Source of the DNA: Dehalobacter sp. 12DCB1
GTDB taxonomy: Bacteria > Bacillota > Desulfitobacteriia > Desulfitobacteriales > Syntrophobotulaceae
Assembly (NCBI RefSeq): GCF_004343605.1
Contig: NZ_POSF01000015.1
Coordinates: 193,535 to 257,534, forward strand
Direction of reading: 5' to 3'
Length of the DNA stretch: 64,000 nt
The notes under the pieces were generated by a model, which saw nothing but the letters and a program-made list of their open reading frames with translations, did not search any database and had not been told where the DNA came from. Position numbers and translations under genes: made by a program. Below, piece after piece: positions 32,667 through 40,927 of this stretch (its first letter is position 1; each line of letters opens with the position of its first letter).

Positions 32667-33737
32667 CTAAGCATTGTACGAATGTCGCGATGCCATGGAA
32701 GGCTTATTAAACAAATTAACGCCGCTCGCCATGTCATAAACGGCTTCCACCGTACCCGGACCATTTGCCCTGCTTAACACAACAATCCTTTCAAAAGTCT
32801 CTCTATTCAGCAATTCCCTCAGATGGGTCCTTTTTTGCAGTTCGTCCAGAGAACCGGCATGGACCGTTGCGAGAATCTTAACGCCGCAGCGAACGGCTTC
32901 CCCAAGAGCCGCGGCATCCTCCCGCCCCCCCAGTTCATCAACAGCAACCACTTCGGGCGCCATCGACCTGATCAGCATGATCAGTCCCTGGGCTTTGGGG
33001 CATCTGTCCAGTACATCTGTACGGCAGCCAAGGTCGAAAGAAGGGATGCCCTGCCACATCCCGGCAATTTCACTTCTTTCATCAACCACGCCGACGGTAT
33101 GACCTTTTAGTTTTAGCTGAGGTACACCGTTACTGAGATTTTTAACTAAGAATCTCAGCATTGTGGTCTTCCCTGCTCTCGGAGGTGAAACAAGCAACGT
33201 ATGGCAGACTGTATTTTCCTGATTGATCAGTAAGCCCAGCAATTCCGGAATGATCATTTCCGGCTGTCTGGCTAAACGAATATTCAAAGCGGAAATATGG
33301 CGCATAATCCTGATCTTACCATGTTCAACAACTGTTTCTCCGCTTAATCCCACGCGATGCCCACCGGGCAAAGTTAGAAAACCCTGCCGTAATTCCTCCT
33401 CAGCGGCATAGACAGAACTGAAGGTCATTTTTTCCAGCGTTTCCAATAGGTCTTCGCGCTTGACAATATACGCTAGATTCTTTGTTCCGGTTTGCCCTGC
33501 CGAAGTACAAAAATATTCCCTGGTTCCTGTTCTGAAGAGGACAGGCTGATTGATTCTAAGGCGAATTTCTTCAATATTTTCCGTGTCAGGTAACGTCCCT
33601 GCCGCCTTACGGATCATCCCGCCTAGCCGTTCCCCAAACCAACGGATAATCCCTTCAGCCTCGGATTCCGGATTAAAGAGTGCATCATTTTTATTCCCAG
33701 GGACTTCCGTTAAAGGTGAAGCAAAGCTTACCTTCAT
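32667..33737 (-). CDS. spoIIIAA: Stage III sporulation protein AA (ATPase)
   Basis: 356 residues, about 20-50 longer than most homologs. It is a GspE/PilB-like mother-cell ATPase of the SpoIIIA complex. Walker A PPRAGKTT is at 185-192, and the Walker B-type segment is in MAPEVVAVDELGG. The start ATG at 33737 follows GGAGG. The last 12 residues (PSMASRHSYNA and the residue before) are encoded by a fragment of palindromic family 1, so the native C-terminus has been replaced or extended. The bases upstream hold GGACATACCTT, a loose SigE-type -10, but no convincing -35. Confidence 0.94.
   Translation of the reverse strand: MKVSFASPLTEVPGNKNDALFNPESEAEGIIRWFGERLGGMIRKAAGTLPDTENIEEIRLRINQPVLFRTGTREYFCTSAGQTGTKNLAYIVKREDLLETLEKMTFSSVYAAEEELRQGFLTLPGGHRVGLSGETVVEHGKIRIMRHISALNIRLARQPEMIIPELLGLLINQENTVCHTLLVSPPRAGKTTMLRFLVKNLSNGVPQLKLKGHTVGVVDERSEIAGMWQGIPSFDLGCRTDVLDRCPKAQGLIMLIRSMAPEVVAVDELGGREDAAALGEAVRCGVKILATVHAGSLDELQKRTHLRELLNRETFERIVVLSRANGPGTVEAVYDMASGVNLFNKPSMASRHSYNA
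32681..32703 (-). repeat. Family-1 core fragment forming the 3' end of spoIIIAA
   Basis: On the minus strand GCCTTCCATGGCATCGCGAC continued by ATT matches GCCATCCATGGCACCGCGAC-ATT of copy C at 21 of 23 positions and a similar stretch of copy D. It has the same orientation as copy D 50 bases away. It encodes the codons P-S-M-A-S-R-H-S of SpoIIIAA. Confidence 0.7.
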
Positions 33738-33813
33738 GTTTTAACCTCCTCTGTATTAGAAGGTATGTCCCAAAAAACGTTTTTAGAATTACCAGTTTGT
33801 TCGGAGAAAAATA

Positions 33814-33838
33814 AAAAACGACCTCAAGGGTCGTTTTT
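33814..33838. terminator. Bidirectional terminator between spoIIIAA and the LysM-GH18 gene
   Basis: AAAAACGACC-TCAAG-GGTCGTTTTT is a perfect 10-base stem with A/T runs on both sides. It sits between divergent genes and therefore insulates spoIIIA from antisense transcripts across the LysM-GH18 gene rather than ending either gene. Confidence 0.8.
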
Positions 33839-33881
33839 AAAGAAAATTGAACGTGAAAGGCTCCTTGCTAAAAGATAAATC

Positions 33882-33909
33882 ACCTTGAGTTTCTTTTCTA
33901 CATATCTTA
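33882..33909 (+). promoter_or_regulatory. Candidate SigK promoter of the LysM-GH18 gene
   Basis: AC at 33882-33883, a 17-base gap and CATATCTTA at 33901-33909 match the SigK pattern AC-N16/17-CATANNNTA. The start codon is 26 bases downstream of the -10. Late mother-cell expression suits the product. Confidence 0.55.
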
Positions 33910-33934
33910 CATGAAAAGGAGTAGGAGGTGCTCT

Positions 33935-35344
33935 ATGCTTATTCATGTCGTCAAAGCGAATCAAACTTTGGATCAGATTGCAATTACATATCGGGTCTCG
34001 CCGGCATCAATCATAAGCGTGAACGGACTTGTTGAACCTGTACAACTGCTAACCGGACTAGCATTAGTTATACCAACTGAAGATGTCTTCCATACTGTGA
34101 AATCGGGAGAAACATTATGGAAGATTGCCCAGATTTATGGGACGACCGTACAAATCATTCTCCAGAACAATCAGATTACGAACCCTGCCAATATTTATCC
34201 TGGTCAGTTGATCACCATTCCTGCCAGGCGGCATCGCGTTCTTGCTGGGGAGACCTTATGGTTTATTGCTCAAAAATATCAGGTCTCCTTACAAGACCTC
34301 ATTAAGGTCAATAATATCACGAACCCCAATTTAATTTATCCGGGCACTGTACTCATGATCCCGCGTAAGCCTCGCCCAACCATTGATGTCAATGGCTATA
34401 TCTATCGTTTCAGTCAGGATGCGCTTGCTGCTGTCAATCGGGAAGCTGAACATCTTACATATTTAAGTCCTTTCGCTTACTTAATTCGAGAAGATGGAAG
34501 TCTGCAGGCAATCGACGATCTTCCGTTCATTCAAGCTGCCATAACAAAAAAAGCGGTCCCGATGATGTCCGTTACCAACTTTACGTCAACTACGCGTGGA
34601 GAAAATCTTGCTCATCTGGTCTTGACCAATACCGAAGCCATTAATCGATTAATGACAAATGCCATCAATATCATGAAAGAAAAGGGTTATCGGGGACTTA
34701 ACATTGATTTTGAAAACGTGCTTCCCGAAGACAGGGAAGCTTATAACGCTTTGCTTCAAACAGCCGTAATCCGTCTTCATGCAGAGGGTTTCTTCGTCTC
34801 AACGGCTTTAGCGCCAAAATTAAGTGCTGAACAACGGGGACTGCTATATGAGGCACACGATTATCCAGCCCATGGCCGAATTGTAGATTTCGTTATTCTC
34901 ATGACCTATGAATGGGGCTGGCGTGGTGCTTCACCGCAGGCAATTTCTCCCTTGAATCAGATCAAACGGGTTTTGGATTATGCTGTTTCAGTCATTCCAA
35001 GAGACAAAATCTTTTTTGGCTTTCAAATTTATGCCAGAGATTGGCTTTTGCCGCATGTCTCCGGACAAATTGCCGAAACCTTTGGGATGGATGAAGCAAT
35101 GTCCAGAGCCCTTCGATATCGTGCTGAGATCCAGTATGACACGGTTACCCAGTCCCCTTTCTTCCGGTATACGGATTCGCAAGGAAGCGGTCACGAAGTG
35201 TGGTTTGAGGATGCCCGCAGTGCCCAGGCCAAATTTGATACCGTCAAAGCTTATAGATTAAGAGGTATTAGTTATTGGGCTTTAGCCTATCCCTTCCCTC
35301 AAAACTGGGCTTTGCTGGAAGATAATTTTACGGTCCGGAAATGA
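33935..35344 (+). CDS. LysM / GH18 spore peptidoglycan N-acetylglucosaminidase (SleL/YaaH-like)
   Basis: 469 residues. Three LysM domains cover residues 2-47, 52-96 and 100-143, followed by a GH18 chitinase-fold catalytic domain to the end. The catalytic signature is LNIDFEN (residues 255-261) with Glu260 as proton donor; MTYEWGW is a later substrate-site motif. SleL/YaaH proteins bind spore cortex or coat and cleave cortex fragments during germination. The ATG at 33935 has GGAGG 6 bases upstream. It has no signal peptide, as expected for a protein deposited from the mother cell. Its predicted SigK promoter supports a spore role. Confidence 0.92.
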   Translation: MLIHVVKANQTLDQIAITYRVSPASIISVNGLVEPVQLLTGLALVIPTEDVFHTVKSGETLWKIAQIYGTTVQIILQNNQITNPANIYPGQLITIPARRHRVLAGETLWFIAQKYQVSLQDLIKVNNITNPNLIYPGTVLMIPRKPRPTIDVNGYIYRFSQDALAAVNREAEHLTYLSPFAYLIREDGSLQAIDDLPFIQAAITKKAVPMMSVTNFTSTTRGENLAHLVLTNTEAINRLMTNAINIMKEKGYRGLNIDFENVLPEDREAYNALLQTAVIRLHAEGFFVSTALAPKLSAEQRGLLYEAHDYPAHGRIVDFVILMTYEWGWRGASPQAISPLNQIKRVLDYAVSVIPRDKIFFGFQIYARDWLLPHVSGQIAETFGMDEAMSRALRYRAEIQYDTVTQSPFFRYTDSQGSGHEVWFEDARSAQAKFDTVKAYRLRGISYWALAYPFPQNWALLEDNFTVRK

Positions 35345-35352
35345 GCCAAATA

Positions 35353-35398
35353 AAAAAGGGTTGCTGCTCAAGAAAATTACTTGCCAACAACCCATTTT
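35353..35398. terminator. Bidirectional terminator between the LysM-GH18 gene and efp
   Basis: AAAAAGGGTTG and CAACCCATTTT pair at 10 of 11 positions with A- and T-rich flanks, between convergent stops at 35344 and 35433. Confidence 0.8.
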
Positions 35399-35432
35399 AT
35401 TCTAATCATTCTTTTTGTAATAGCTAAGATGA

Positions 35433-35990
35433 CTAAGCCCGAGAAACATACGCTCCGCTTCTGGTGTCGATAATCAAGACATCGCCTTCATTCACAAAGA
35501 ATGGAACCTGAACCGTAGCGCCAGTCTCGACAGTAGCAGCTTTCGTACCACCTGTGGCCGTATCACCCTTGACTCCGGGCTCACATTCCGTTACTTTAAG
35601 CACAACTGTATTGGGAAGGTCTACCCCAATGACTTCGCTATTATAGAGCAAGACGCCAAGGTTCATATTTTCTTTGAGCCACTTGACTTCCTGGCCAATT
35701 TGAGCCTCGGTCAGCATAATCTGCTCATAGCTTTCATTATCCATCACAACAAATTGATCACCGTCTTTATACAAATACTGCATCTCACGGCGATCCAGAC
35801 GGGCTCTGGGAACTTTCTCCCCGGCATTGAATTTCTTTTCGACAACGCCGCCCGTTCTGACATTCTTAACTTTGGCACGCACAAAAGCAGCGCCTTTGCC
35901 AGGTTTCACGTGTTGGAATTCGACTATCTGAAATATATCGCCATCCAGTTCAATCGTCACTCCGGTTTTAAAATCGTTTGAAGAAATCAT
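35433..35990 (-). CDS. efp: Translation elongation factor P
   Basis: 185 residues with the three-beta-barrel arrangement. The N-terminal loop [12 protein letters not shown] has the usual lysine (Lys32) that is modified in some bacteria. The C-terminal ELATGG-like segment reads [18 protein letters not shown], and the end [16 protein letters not shown] is diagnostic. It rescues ribosomes stalled at polyproline. The ATG has AGGGG upstream. The aroQ-M24 peptidase-efp order is conserved in Firmicutes. Confidence 0.97.
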   Translation of the reverse strand: MISSNDFKTGVTIELDGDIFQIVEFQHVKPGKGAAFVRAKVKNVRTGGVVEKKFNAGEKVPRARLDRREMQYLYKDGDQFVVMDNESYEQIMLTEAQIGQEVKWLKENMNLGVLLYNSEVIGVDLPNTVVLKVTECEPGVKGDTATGGTKAATVETGATVQVPFFVNEGDVLIIDTRSGAYVSRA

Positions 35991-36055
35991 TTTGCTGATC
36001 CCCCTATAATATTGTAGATTTTTTTATGTATCAATAACGGATACAAGTAATACCA

Positions 36056-37114
36056 CTAATCAATAATAATGCACTGCTTTGGCGTTTGTGTCAAGACTTC
36101 CGCCCCAGAATTTGTGACTAACGCAACATCTTCAATTCTGACGCCGCCCCAGTCAGGGATATAAATTCCGGGTTCAATCGTAAGCACCATCCCCGGTTCA
36201 AGTACCGTTTCATCACGGGTATTTAAATACGGCGTCTCATGGATCTCGATCCCAAGGGAATGCCCCAGACTGTGACCGAAATATTCACCGTAACCGGCAC
36301 GTGTAATCACTTCCCTGGCTACCGCGTCAACATCTTTAACCTTAACGCCGGGCCTCAGAGCTTTAAGCCCAGCCAGCTGCGCCTCGAGCACGATATCGTA
36401 AACTTCCAGGTGCTTGCTCTCAGGCTTTCCCAAAAACAGCGTCCGCGTAAAATCGGAACAATACCTTTGGTAGATCGCTCCAATATCGAGCGTTAAAAAT
36501 TCCCCTTTTTGTATCTTTTTGCTGGAAGCCACACCGTGCGGCAGCGCGGAACGTGTTCCCGAGGCAATAATATAGTCAAACGAACGCCCGCTGGCACCCA
36601 TTTTCCTTTGCAAGAACTCCAGTTCCAGAGAAAGCTCTTCTTCCGTCATTCCCGGATAAATCTTGCTGAGCGTCTGGGCAAAAGCATGATCCGTGATTTC
36701 AATCGCTTTGCGAATCAGCGCAATTTCTGTTTCATCCTTAATTTGCCGAAGGTTCTTAAAGATCGCGGAAGCATTCTCAAATCTATGCCCGCTTAGAGCC
36801 TGCTGCAGTTTTTGGAAATCGCCCAGGGACAAAGCCTCTTCCTCAATTCCTATTACGAACAGCCCTTTAATCATTTCCCCGATGACTGCATAGGGATCTC
36901 CGGTCACTTTGATAATTTCAAAACCCGGTGCTTCCGCCTCGGACTGTTCGATATATCGGAAGTCTGTGAACAGAATGGCGTGTTCGGGGTCGATCAACAA
37001 GGTTGCACTGGTTCCCGAAAAACCACTCAAATAAAAAATATTGGGCGGTGAAGTCACGATCAGCACATCAAGTTTATTCTCGGCCAGCTTCCGGCGAATC
37101 TTGTCCAGCCTCAT
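36056..37114 (-). CDS. M24-family Xaa-Pro peptidase (YqhT-like)
   Basis: 352 residues from the ATG at 37114, which has AAAGGA 9 bases upstream. The N-terminal creatinase-like domain covers about residues 1-125, and the pita-bread metallopeptidase domain follows. The five metal ligands are visible: two Asp in LDIGAIYQRYCSDFTRT, His in GHSLGIEIHETP, Glu in LTIEPGIYIP and Glu in VRIEDV. It removes or cleaves at X-Pro bonds in the cytoplasm. It overlaps the 3' end of aroQ by 41 bases, and the longer open frame to 37162 would lie within aroQ. Confidence 0.92.
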   Translation of the reverse strand: MRLDKIRRKLAENKLDVLIVTSPPNIFYLSGFSGTSATLLIDPEHAILFTDFRYIEQSEAEAPGFEIIKVTGDPYAVIGEMIKGLFVIGIEEEALSLGDFQKLQQALSGHRFENASAIFKNLRQIKDETEIALIRKAIEITDHAFAQTLSKIYPGMTEEELSLELEFLQRKMGASGRSFDYIIASGTRSALPHGVASSKKIQKGEFLTLDIGAIYQRYCSDFTRTLFLGKPESKHLEVYDIVLEAQLAGLKALRPGVKVKDVDAVAREVITRAGYGEYFGHSLGHSLGIEIHETPYLNTRDETVLEPGMVLTIEPGIYIPDWGGVRIEDVALVTNSGAEVLTQTPKQCIIID

Positions 37115-37571
37115 GGTTGCTATTCCTTTCTTTCTGACGGTACTTTTGAAATTCCAGCGCATAGGCTAAGGCCAGAAAATAACTGTCTGTCCCGAGTCCG
37201 CTGATTTGCCCGACGCAAGCTTCGGCGATCACCGAATGGGAACGGAAACTTTCCCGGGCGTAAATATTCGACAGATGCACCTCAAGAGCGGGTACGTTTA
37301 CACCTTTAATCGCATCGTAAAGCGCATAGCTCGTATGGGTCCAGGCCCCGGGGTTAAGGATTAAAAAATCAGACGGCGTTAGCTCCGTAATCCAGTCCAC
37401 AAGCTCGCCCTCATGGTTCGTCTGACGGCAGTCGACGTTGAAACCATGCGCTTGGCCTGTTTCCATCAGTCTGCAGTTCACTTCATCAAGTGTCGTTCTG
37501 CCGTATATATCCGGTTCCCTTTGTCCGAGAAGATGAAGATTAACACCATGGAAAACATGAATACTGTTCAT
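37074..37571 (-). CDS. aroQ: Type II 3-dehydroquinate dehydratase
   Basis: 165 residues; the core of about 143 residues has an extra charged tail that overlaps the peptidase gene. The lid motif is REPDIYG with Arg18 and the catalytic Tyr23. NPGAWTHTS supplies Asn73 and His79, EVHLSN the strand after, and FRSHSVI the catalytic His112. The usual GPN near the start is GVN (residues 9-11) and LNLLG is LHLLG, small departures in a conserved loop. It converts 3-dehydroquinate to 3-dehydroshikimate; aroB, aroE and aroK lie 8-10 kb upstream. Confidence 0.93.
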   Translation of the reverse strand: MNSIHVFHGVNLHLLGQREPDIYGRTTLDEVNCRLMETGQAHGFNVDCRQTNHEGELVDWITELTPSDFLILNPGAWTHTSYALYDAIKGVNVPALEVHLSNIYARESFRSHSVIAEACVGQISGLGTDSYFLALAYALEFQKYRQKERNSNHEAGQDSPEAGRE

Positions 37572-37732
37572 AGGTCTCCCCTTCTTTATCTATTATTTTC
37601 TAAAGAAACAAAAATAATGACATAGCCTTTTTGTGCCCAAAATAAGGCCTATCTCATTATAACAAAAAAATAAAAATTATAAAATAATTTTGCTGAATTC
37701 TTTCGATTCATCAGGAACCGCGTCAGAGACGT

Positions 37733-38245
37733 CTATCTTGATTCTTCACTGTTCGTTTTCTCGCTGCTCTGAACCTGAGGATAAATGACCCCGAGTGCAG
37801 ATTTTTCGCCTTCAATCCGCGGAGAATTGACAATATTAATATTGCTCAGCATAATGCTGGTTTCAATAACCCCATTCCCGGGACATTCCACTTTCCGGAT
37901 TTCAGTCCGCGGCAGGATAAAATGGACCTCATGCGGAACTGTCGGTTCACCGATCCTGGCAACCCGAATTTTTACGCCTTCGACTTCAAGGATTACATCA
38001 TCATACCGTTTCTGAGCATACCCGCTAGTAAGATAATTGCCTGGATCATTCGAATAAGTTGAACCAGCAGATCCGGAAGCACCATAACCGGAGGTCTGAC
38101 GATCCGGAATATTAATGACCTGTCCGATGACCAAAGCACAGGGATCGACCCCGGGGTTTGCTTTGCCGATATCCTGCCAGCAGCACCCATTTCGGCCGGC
38201 TAAAAGGAAGAATGTATCTCCTGTCTTTATCGTATACTTTTTCAA
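37733..38245 (-). CDS. LysM-domain protein of unknown function
   Basis: 170 residues. An N-terminal LysM domain (about 2-48: YTIKTGDTFFLLAGRNGCCW) contains an unusual adjacent cysteine pair. A serine/glycine/tyrosine-rich linker and a predicted beta-rich domain with EVEGVKIRVARIGEPTVPHE follow. It has no signal peptide, so it may be a spore-coat or cortex-associated protein; that is inference. The TTG start at 38245 has AAGGGG about 9 bases upstream. It sits alone between the PilO-like gene and aroQ. Confidence 0.75.
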   Translation of the reverse strand: MKKYTIKTGDTFFLLAGRNGCCWQDIGKANPGVDPCALVIGQVINIPDRQTSGYGASGSAGSTYSNDPGNYLTSGYAQKRYDDVILEVEGVKIRVARIGEPTVPHEVHFILPRTEIRKVECPGNGVIETSIMLSNINIVNSPRIEGEKSALGVIYPQVQSSEKTNSEESR

Positions 38246-38389
38246 CAGCCTTACCCCTTTCTACATTTCCATATTATGGGGTTTGTGGTTGTCAGGTTAC
38301 TGTTGATATGCATTAAAGACCTCTGCCATGGGCCTTTTCTTACTCAAATACGATTATCTTTCTCATAACACTTTGCTCCCCGCCCCCCT

Positions 38390-38965
38390 CTATTCAGAAC
38401 GAATAAGAACACTCAAATGGATTTCCGCTTCCCCATCAACATAATCCAACTCCTCAATCAAAAAAGGGACCTCCTGCTGACGCTGAATCGTATTCACTGC
38501 CTGGAGTATTTTTTTCAGTTCCCCTTCTCCGTTTACCTTGATCGTGGCTTGAAAGAAATTCCCTTTTTTGATAGACGGCTGGGTGATATCCATGGCCTTA
38601 ACCGAAACATTTTCGGATTTGAAGCAATGATTGATCTGTTCCAGCATCTGCGGGAAGTAGGTGCGATTCGGTATCAGCAGATTGTTCTTAGCCTCTTCCG
38701 CCAAAATGTCCTGATATTCCTGCTGGAGTAAGTGTTCTTTTGCACTGGCGGCATCTAATTGCTGAGTCAACGGTCTTACTGCCAGGACCTGGACTGCGAT
38801 GACGGCCAATAGAATGATACTCGTACCCATGATCACAATTCTGCTTAAACTTAACTTATCTAAAAACCGCCACCCTGTAGTAGGCTCAGATAAGAAATTT
38901 TTCTGAAGCAAGATGTTTTTATCAGATAAAAAGCGTTTAAAAAATTGGAGGTATTTAAAAAACAC
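38390..38965 (-). CDS. PilO-like type IV pilus / type II secretion alignment protein
   Basis: 191 residues. A cytoplasmic start is followed by one membrane helix (about 42-65), a coiled coil (70-105) and a ferredoxin-like domain ending in VPFLIEELDYVDGEAEIHLS. This is the PilO/GspM arrangement. The GTG start has GAGG 7 bases upstream. It is 9 bases after the PilM-N-like fusion gene and is the second PilO-type gene in the window, the other being at 50681. Confidence 0.75.
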   Translation of the reverse strand: MFFKYLQFFKRFLSDKNILLQKNFLSEPTTGWRFLDKLSLSRIVIMGTSIILLAVIAVQVLAVRPLTQQLDAASAKEHLLQQEYQDILAEEAKNNLLIPNRTYFPQMLEQINHCFKSENVSVKAMDITQPSIKKGNFFQATIKVNGEGELKKILQAVNTIQRQQEVPFLIEELDYVDGEAEIHLSVLIRSE

Positions 38966-38974
38966 ATCCTTACC

Positions 38975-40351
38975 TCACTTCTTATTTTTTCTTTCTACAC
39001 TCAGGCAGAATGAAACCGTTTGATCACGGTAACCATAATCGGTCAGCTCCGGTTCCCTCCAGCCTTCTTCCGTCAAGAGTCCGATTAACTTTGTAATATT
39101 GAGATTATCAGAACACTCCGCATATAGGTATAGCGTATTCTGCCGATAACTCAGACGATTCAAACGTATACTGGTGTCAAGGCTGGCTAAAGACTTCTGA
39201 ATCATTGTCAAATCTCCAAATGTATCACTGCGGTTCCGTTTCCATTCCGACCAAATCTGATTTTCACGTTCCGCGTTAATTTCATCGACCTGTCCCTGTA
39301 ATGCCGCAATTTCTATCTGGTGCTCAGAAATATCGTTGAATCGTGGATAGTCGTAACAACCCATCCCGAAAATAATTCCAAAAAGAACTGTCAGGAATAA
39401 CAGACATGTTTTTAATTTAGCCGGCCGCAAAAAAACGCAGCCAAAATTGCAGTTTTTCTTTTCTTTAACTCTTTGCCTGCCGGCTAATAATGCCAGGTGA
39501 TGAAAATCTCTAGAACGGCTGGCCGCTGAAAATTCACTTGAAGCCAATTTCTGATCAAAGGATTCCAGTGTCCGGACACTTTCTGCTTCTCCGGAATCAA
39601 GCAGTCTATCTGCTATCTGAGAGGCTTTAGCGCTTCCATCCGTGACAATGATGTTGAAAGGAATGGTACAGTCTTTCAGCGCAGTATAAATCTGATATTT
39701 TGGAATCTCCGGCTCACTGCCCGGGATCACCCTGATCACTTCCGGCAAACCATTGCGATATTGGACGGCCTGAATATTCTGATCATCAAGTTTAAACAGG
39801 CAAAGAATTTTTTCTTCTTTTAAAGGTGCTAGTATCTCGCCAAAAGCCTGAACGGTATATTCGGCACCGCAAAGTTCATACCCCGTCTGCTGAAGACACC
39901 GGGCATAAAACTTAAGCGTAGTTTTCCTTACGCCGATGACGCTGATCCGGAGATATTCATTCTTCTTCTCATCCAATACCACGTATTCATAACAAAGTTC
40001 GCCGATTGGAACCGGAACTTCCTGTTCAAGCCAGAAATGAACTGTTTTATCTCGGTACTTCGGAACAACCCAAGGAATACAAAATTCCCTGATCAGCCCA
40101 TTCTGAAAAGGAAGCAACAGATAAACAGGGACTTTTCCCTGACATTTTCGTTGCCCGAATCGTCCCTGACAGTCTTTTTGACGATATTCATCCAGAGCCA
40201 TTTTAAGATTTTCTTCGGCGTCGCTGCCTTCGGACCCTGAAAAAGTCTCCCGTGGAAAGCTGGAGATGACAATCTCGGAAGCCCTGTTTCCAAGATGCTT
40301 TGAGCGATAAAAAAATCTTATTTCTTGAGCATCAATCTCCAAAATAAGCAT
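38975..40351 (-). CDS. GspL-like fusion of PilM- and PilN-type domains
   Basis: 458 residues from the ATG at 40351. The first 300 residues are a degenerate actin-like PilM domain (LILEIDAQEIRFFY, VPVYLLLPFQNGLIREFCIP). A membrane helix (about 322-345) and a PilN-like coiled coil and ferredoxin-fold domain follow. This is the same order as GspL of type II secretion. It would link the PilB ATPase to the inner membrane platform. The start lies within the end of the upstream pseudopilin gene, and AGGA lies 5 bases upstream. Confidence 0.72.
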   Translation of the reverse strand: MLILEIDAQEIRFFYRSKHLGNRASEIVISSFPRETFSGSEGSDAEENLKMALDEYRQKDCQGRFGQRKCQGKVPVYLLLPFQNGLIREFCIPWVVPKYRDKTVHFWLEQEVPVPIGELCYEYVVLDEKKNEYLRISVIGVRKTTLKFYARCLQQTGYELCGAEYTVQAFGEILAPLKEEKILCLFKLDDQNIQAVQYRNGLPEVIRVIPGSEPEIPKYQIYTALKDCTIPFNIIVTDGSAKASQIADRLLDSGEAESVRTLESFDQKLASSEFSAASRSRDFHHLALLAGRQRVKEKKNCNFGCVFLRPAKLKTCLLFLTVLFGIIFGMGCYDYPRFNDISEHQIEIAALQGQVDEINAERENQIWSEWKRNRSDTFGDLTMIQKSLASLDTSIRLNRLSYRQNTLYLYAECSDNLNITKLIGLLTEEGWREPELTDYGYRDQTVSFCLSVERKNKK

Positions 40352-40365
40352 TTCTTTCCTGCCTT

Positions 40366-40821
40366 CTAAACAGACGACCATAAAGTACTAGTAAGACTTT
40401 CGTCGAAAACTTTAACTTCAGCCTGAGATCCATCCGAACTCAGGTATACCATGATCAAATTTTCTGGATCCGGAAAAGTATTTCCGGTAATCTCAGCAAT
40501 ACCAAACCCCATTTTCCCCGTCTCGGCTTTTTGTTGCGTCACCGTTGAATCAAGTCTGGCAATATAATTAGGGATAAATCCGAGACCCGTGATCGTACCG
40601 TTTACAGCAGATAATTCGTCAATCTTGGGATATATTCCATTGTCAACCTGATACCTGTCCAGCGCTGCTTTGACTTCACGTCCTGTTGTGATATCGGCTT
40701 TCTCCCTGGCTGTTTCTGCATTCCCTACGAAACGCGGGATGACAATTGCAGCGAGAATGGCCAGAATAACGACTACCAGCATAACTTCCAGAAGGGTGAA
40801 TCCTTTCTCATTTTTAACCAC
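40366..40821 (-). CDS. Type IV prepilin-like / GspG-type pseudopilin
   Basis: About 151 residues. A short basic leader ends in the prepilin site KG|FTLLEVMLVVVILAILAA, with glycine at -1 and glutamate at +5, so it is the canonical class III signal. The globular part has an alpha-spine start and the TGREVKAALDRYQVDNGIYP stretch of major pseudopilins. The GTG at 40821 has GGAGG 10 bases upstream; an ATG at 40830 is in frame but sits against the ribosome-binding site. It may be the main pilin of this system. Confidence 0.88.
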   Translation of the reverse strand: MVKNEKGFTLLEVMLVVVILAILAAIVIPRFVGNAETAREKADITTGREVKAALDRYQVDNGIYPKIDELSAVNGTITGLGFIPNYIARLDSTVTQQKAETGKMGFGIAEITGNTFPDPENLIMVYLSSDGSQAEVKVFDESLTSTLWSSV

Positions 40822-40927
40822 GCAAGACATTCCTCCCTGTGTTCTGACAAAAGTTTATTTTTTGTCCGTGCTTTATTCCATGTAAAGTTTGTTTAGCAAA
40901 TAAAAATATATGTTTAATTGTACTAAG

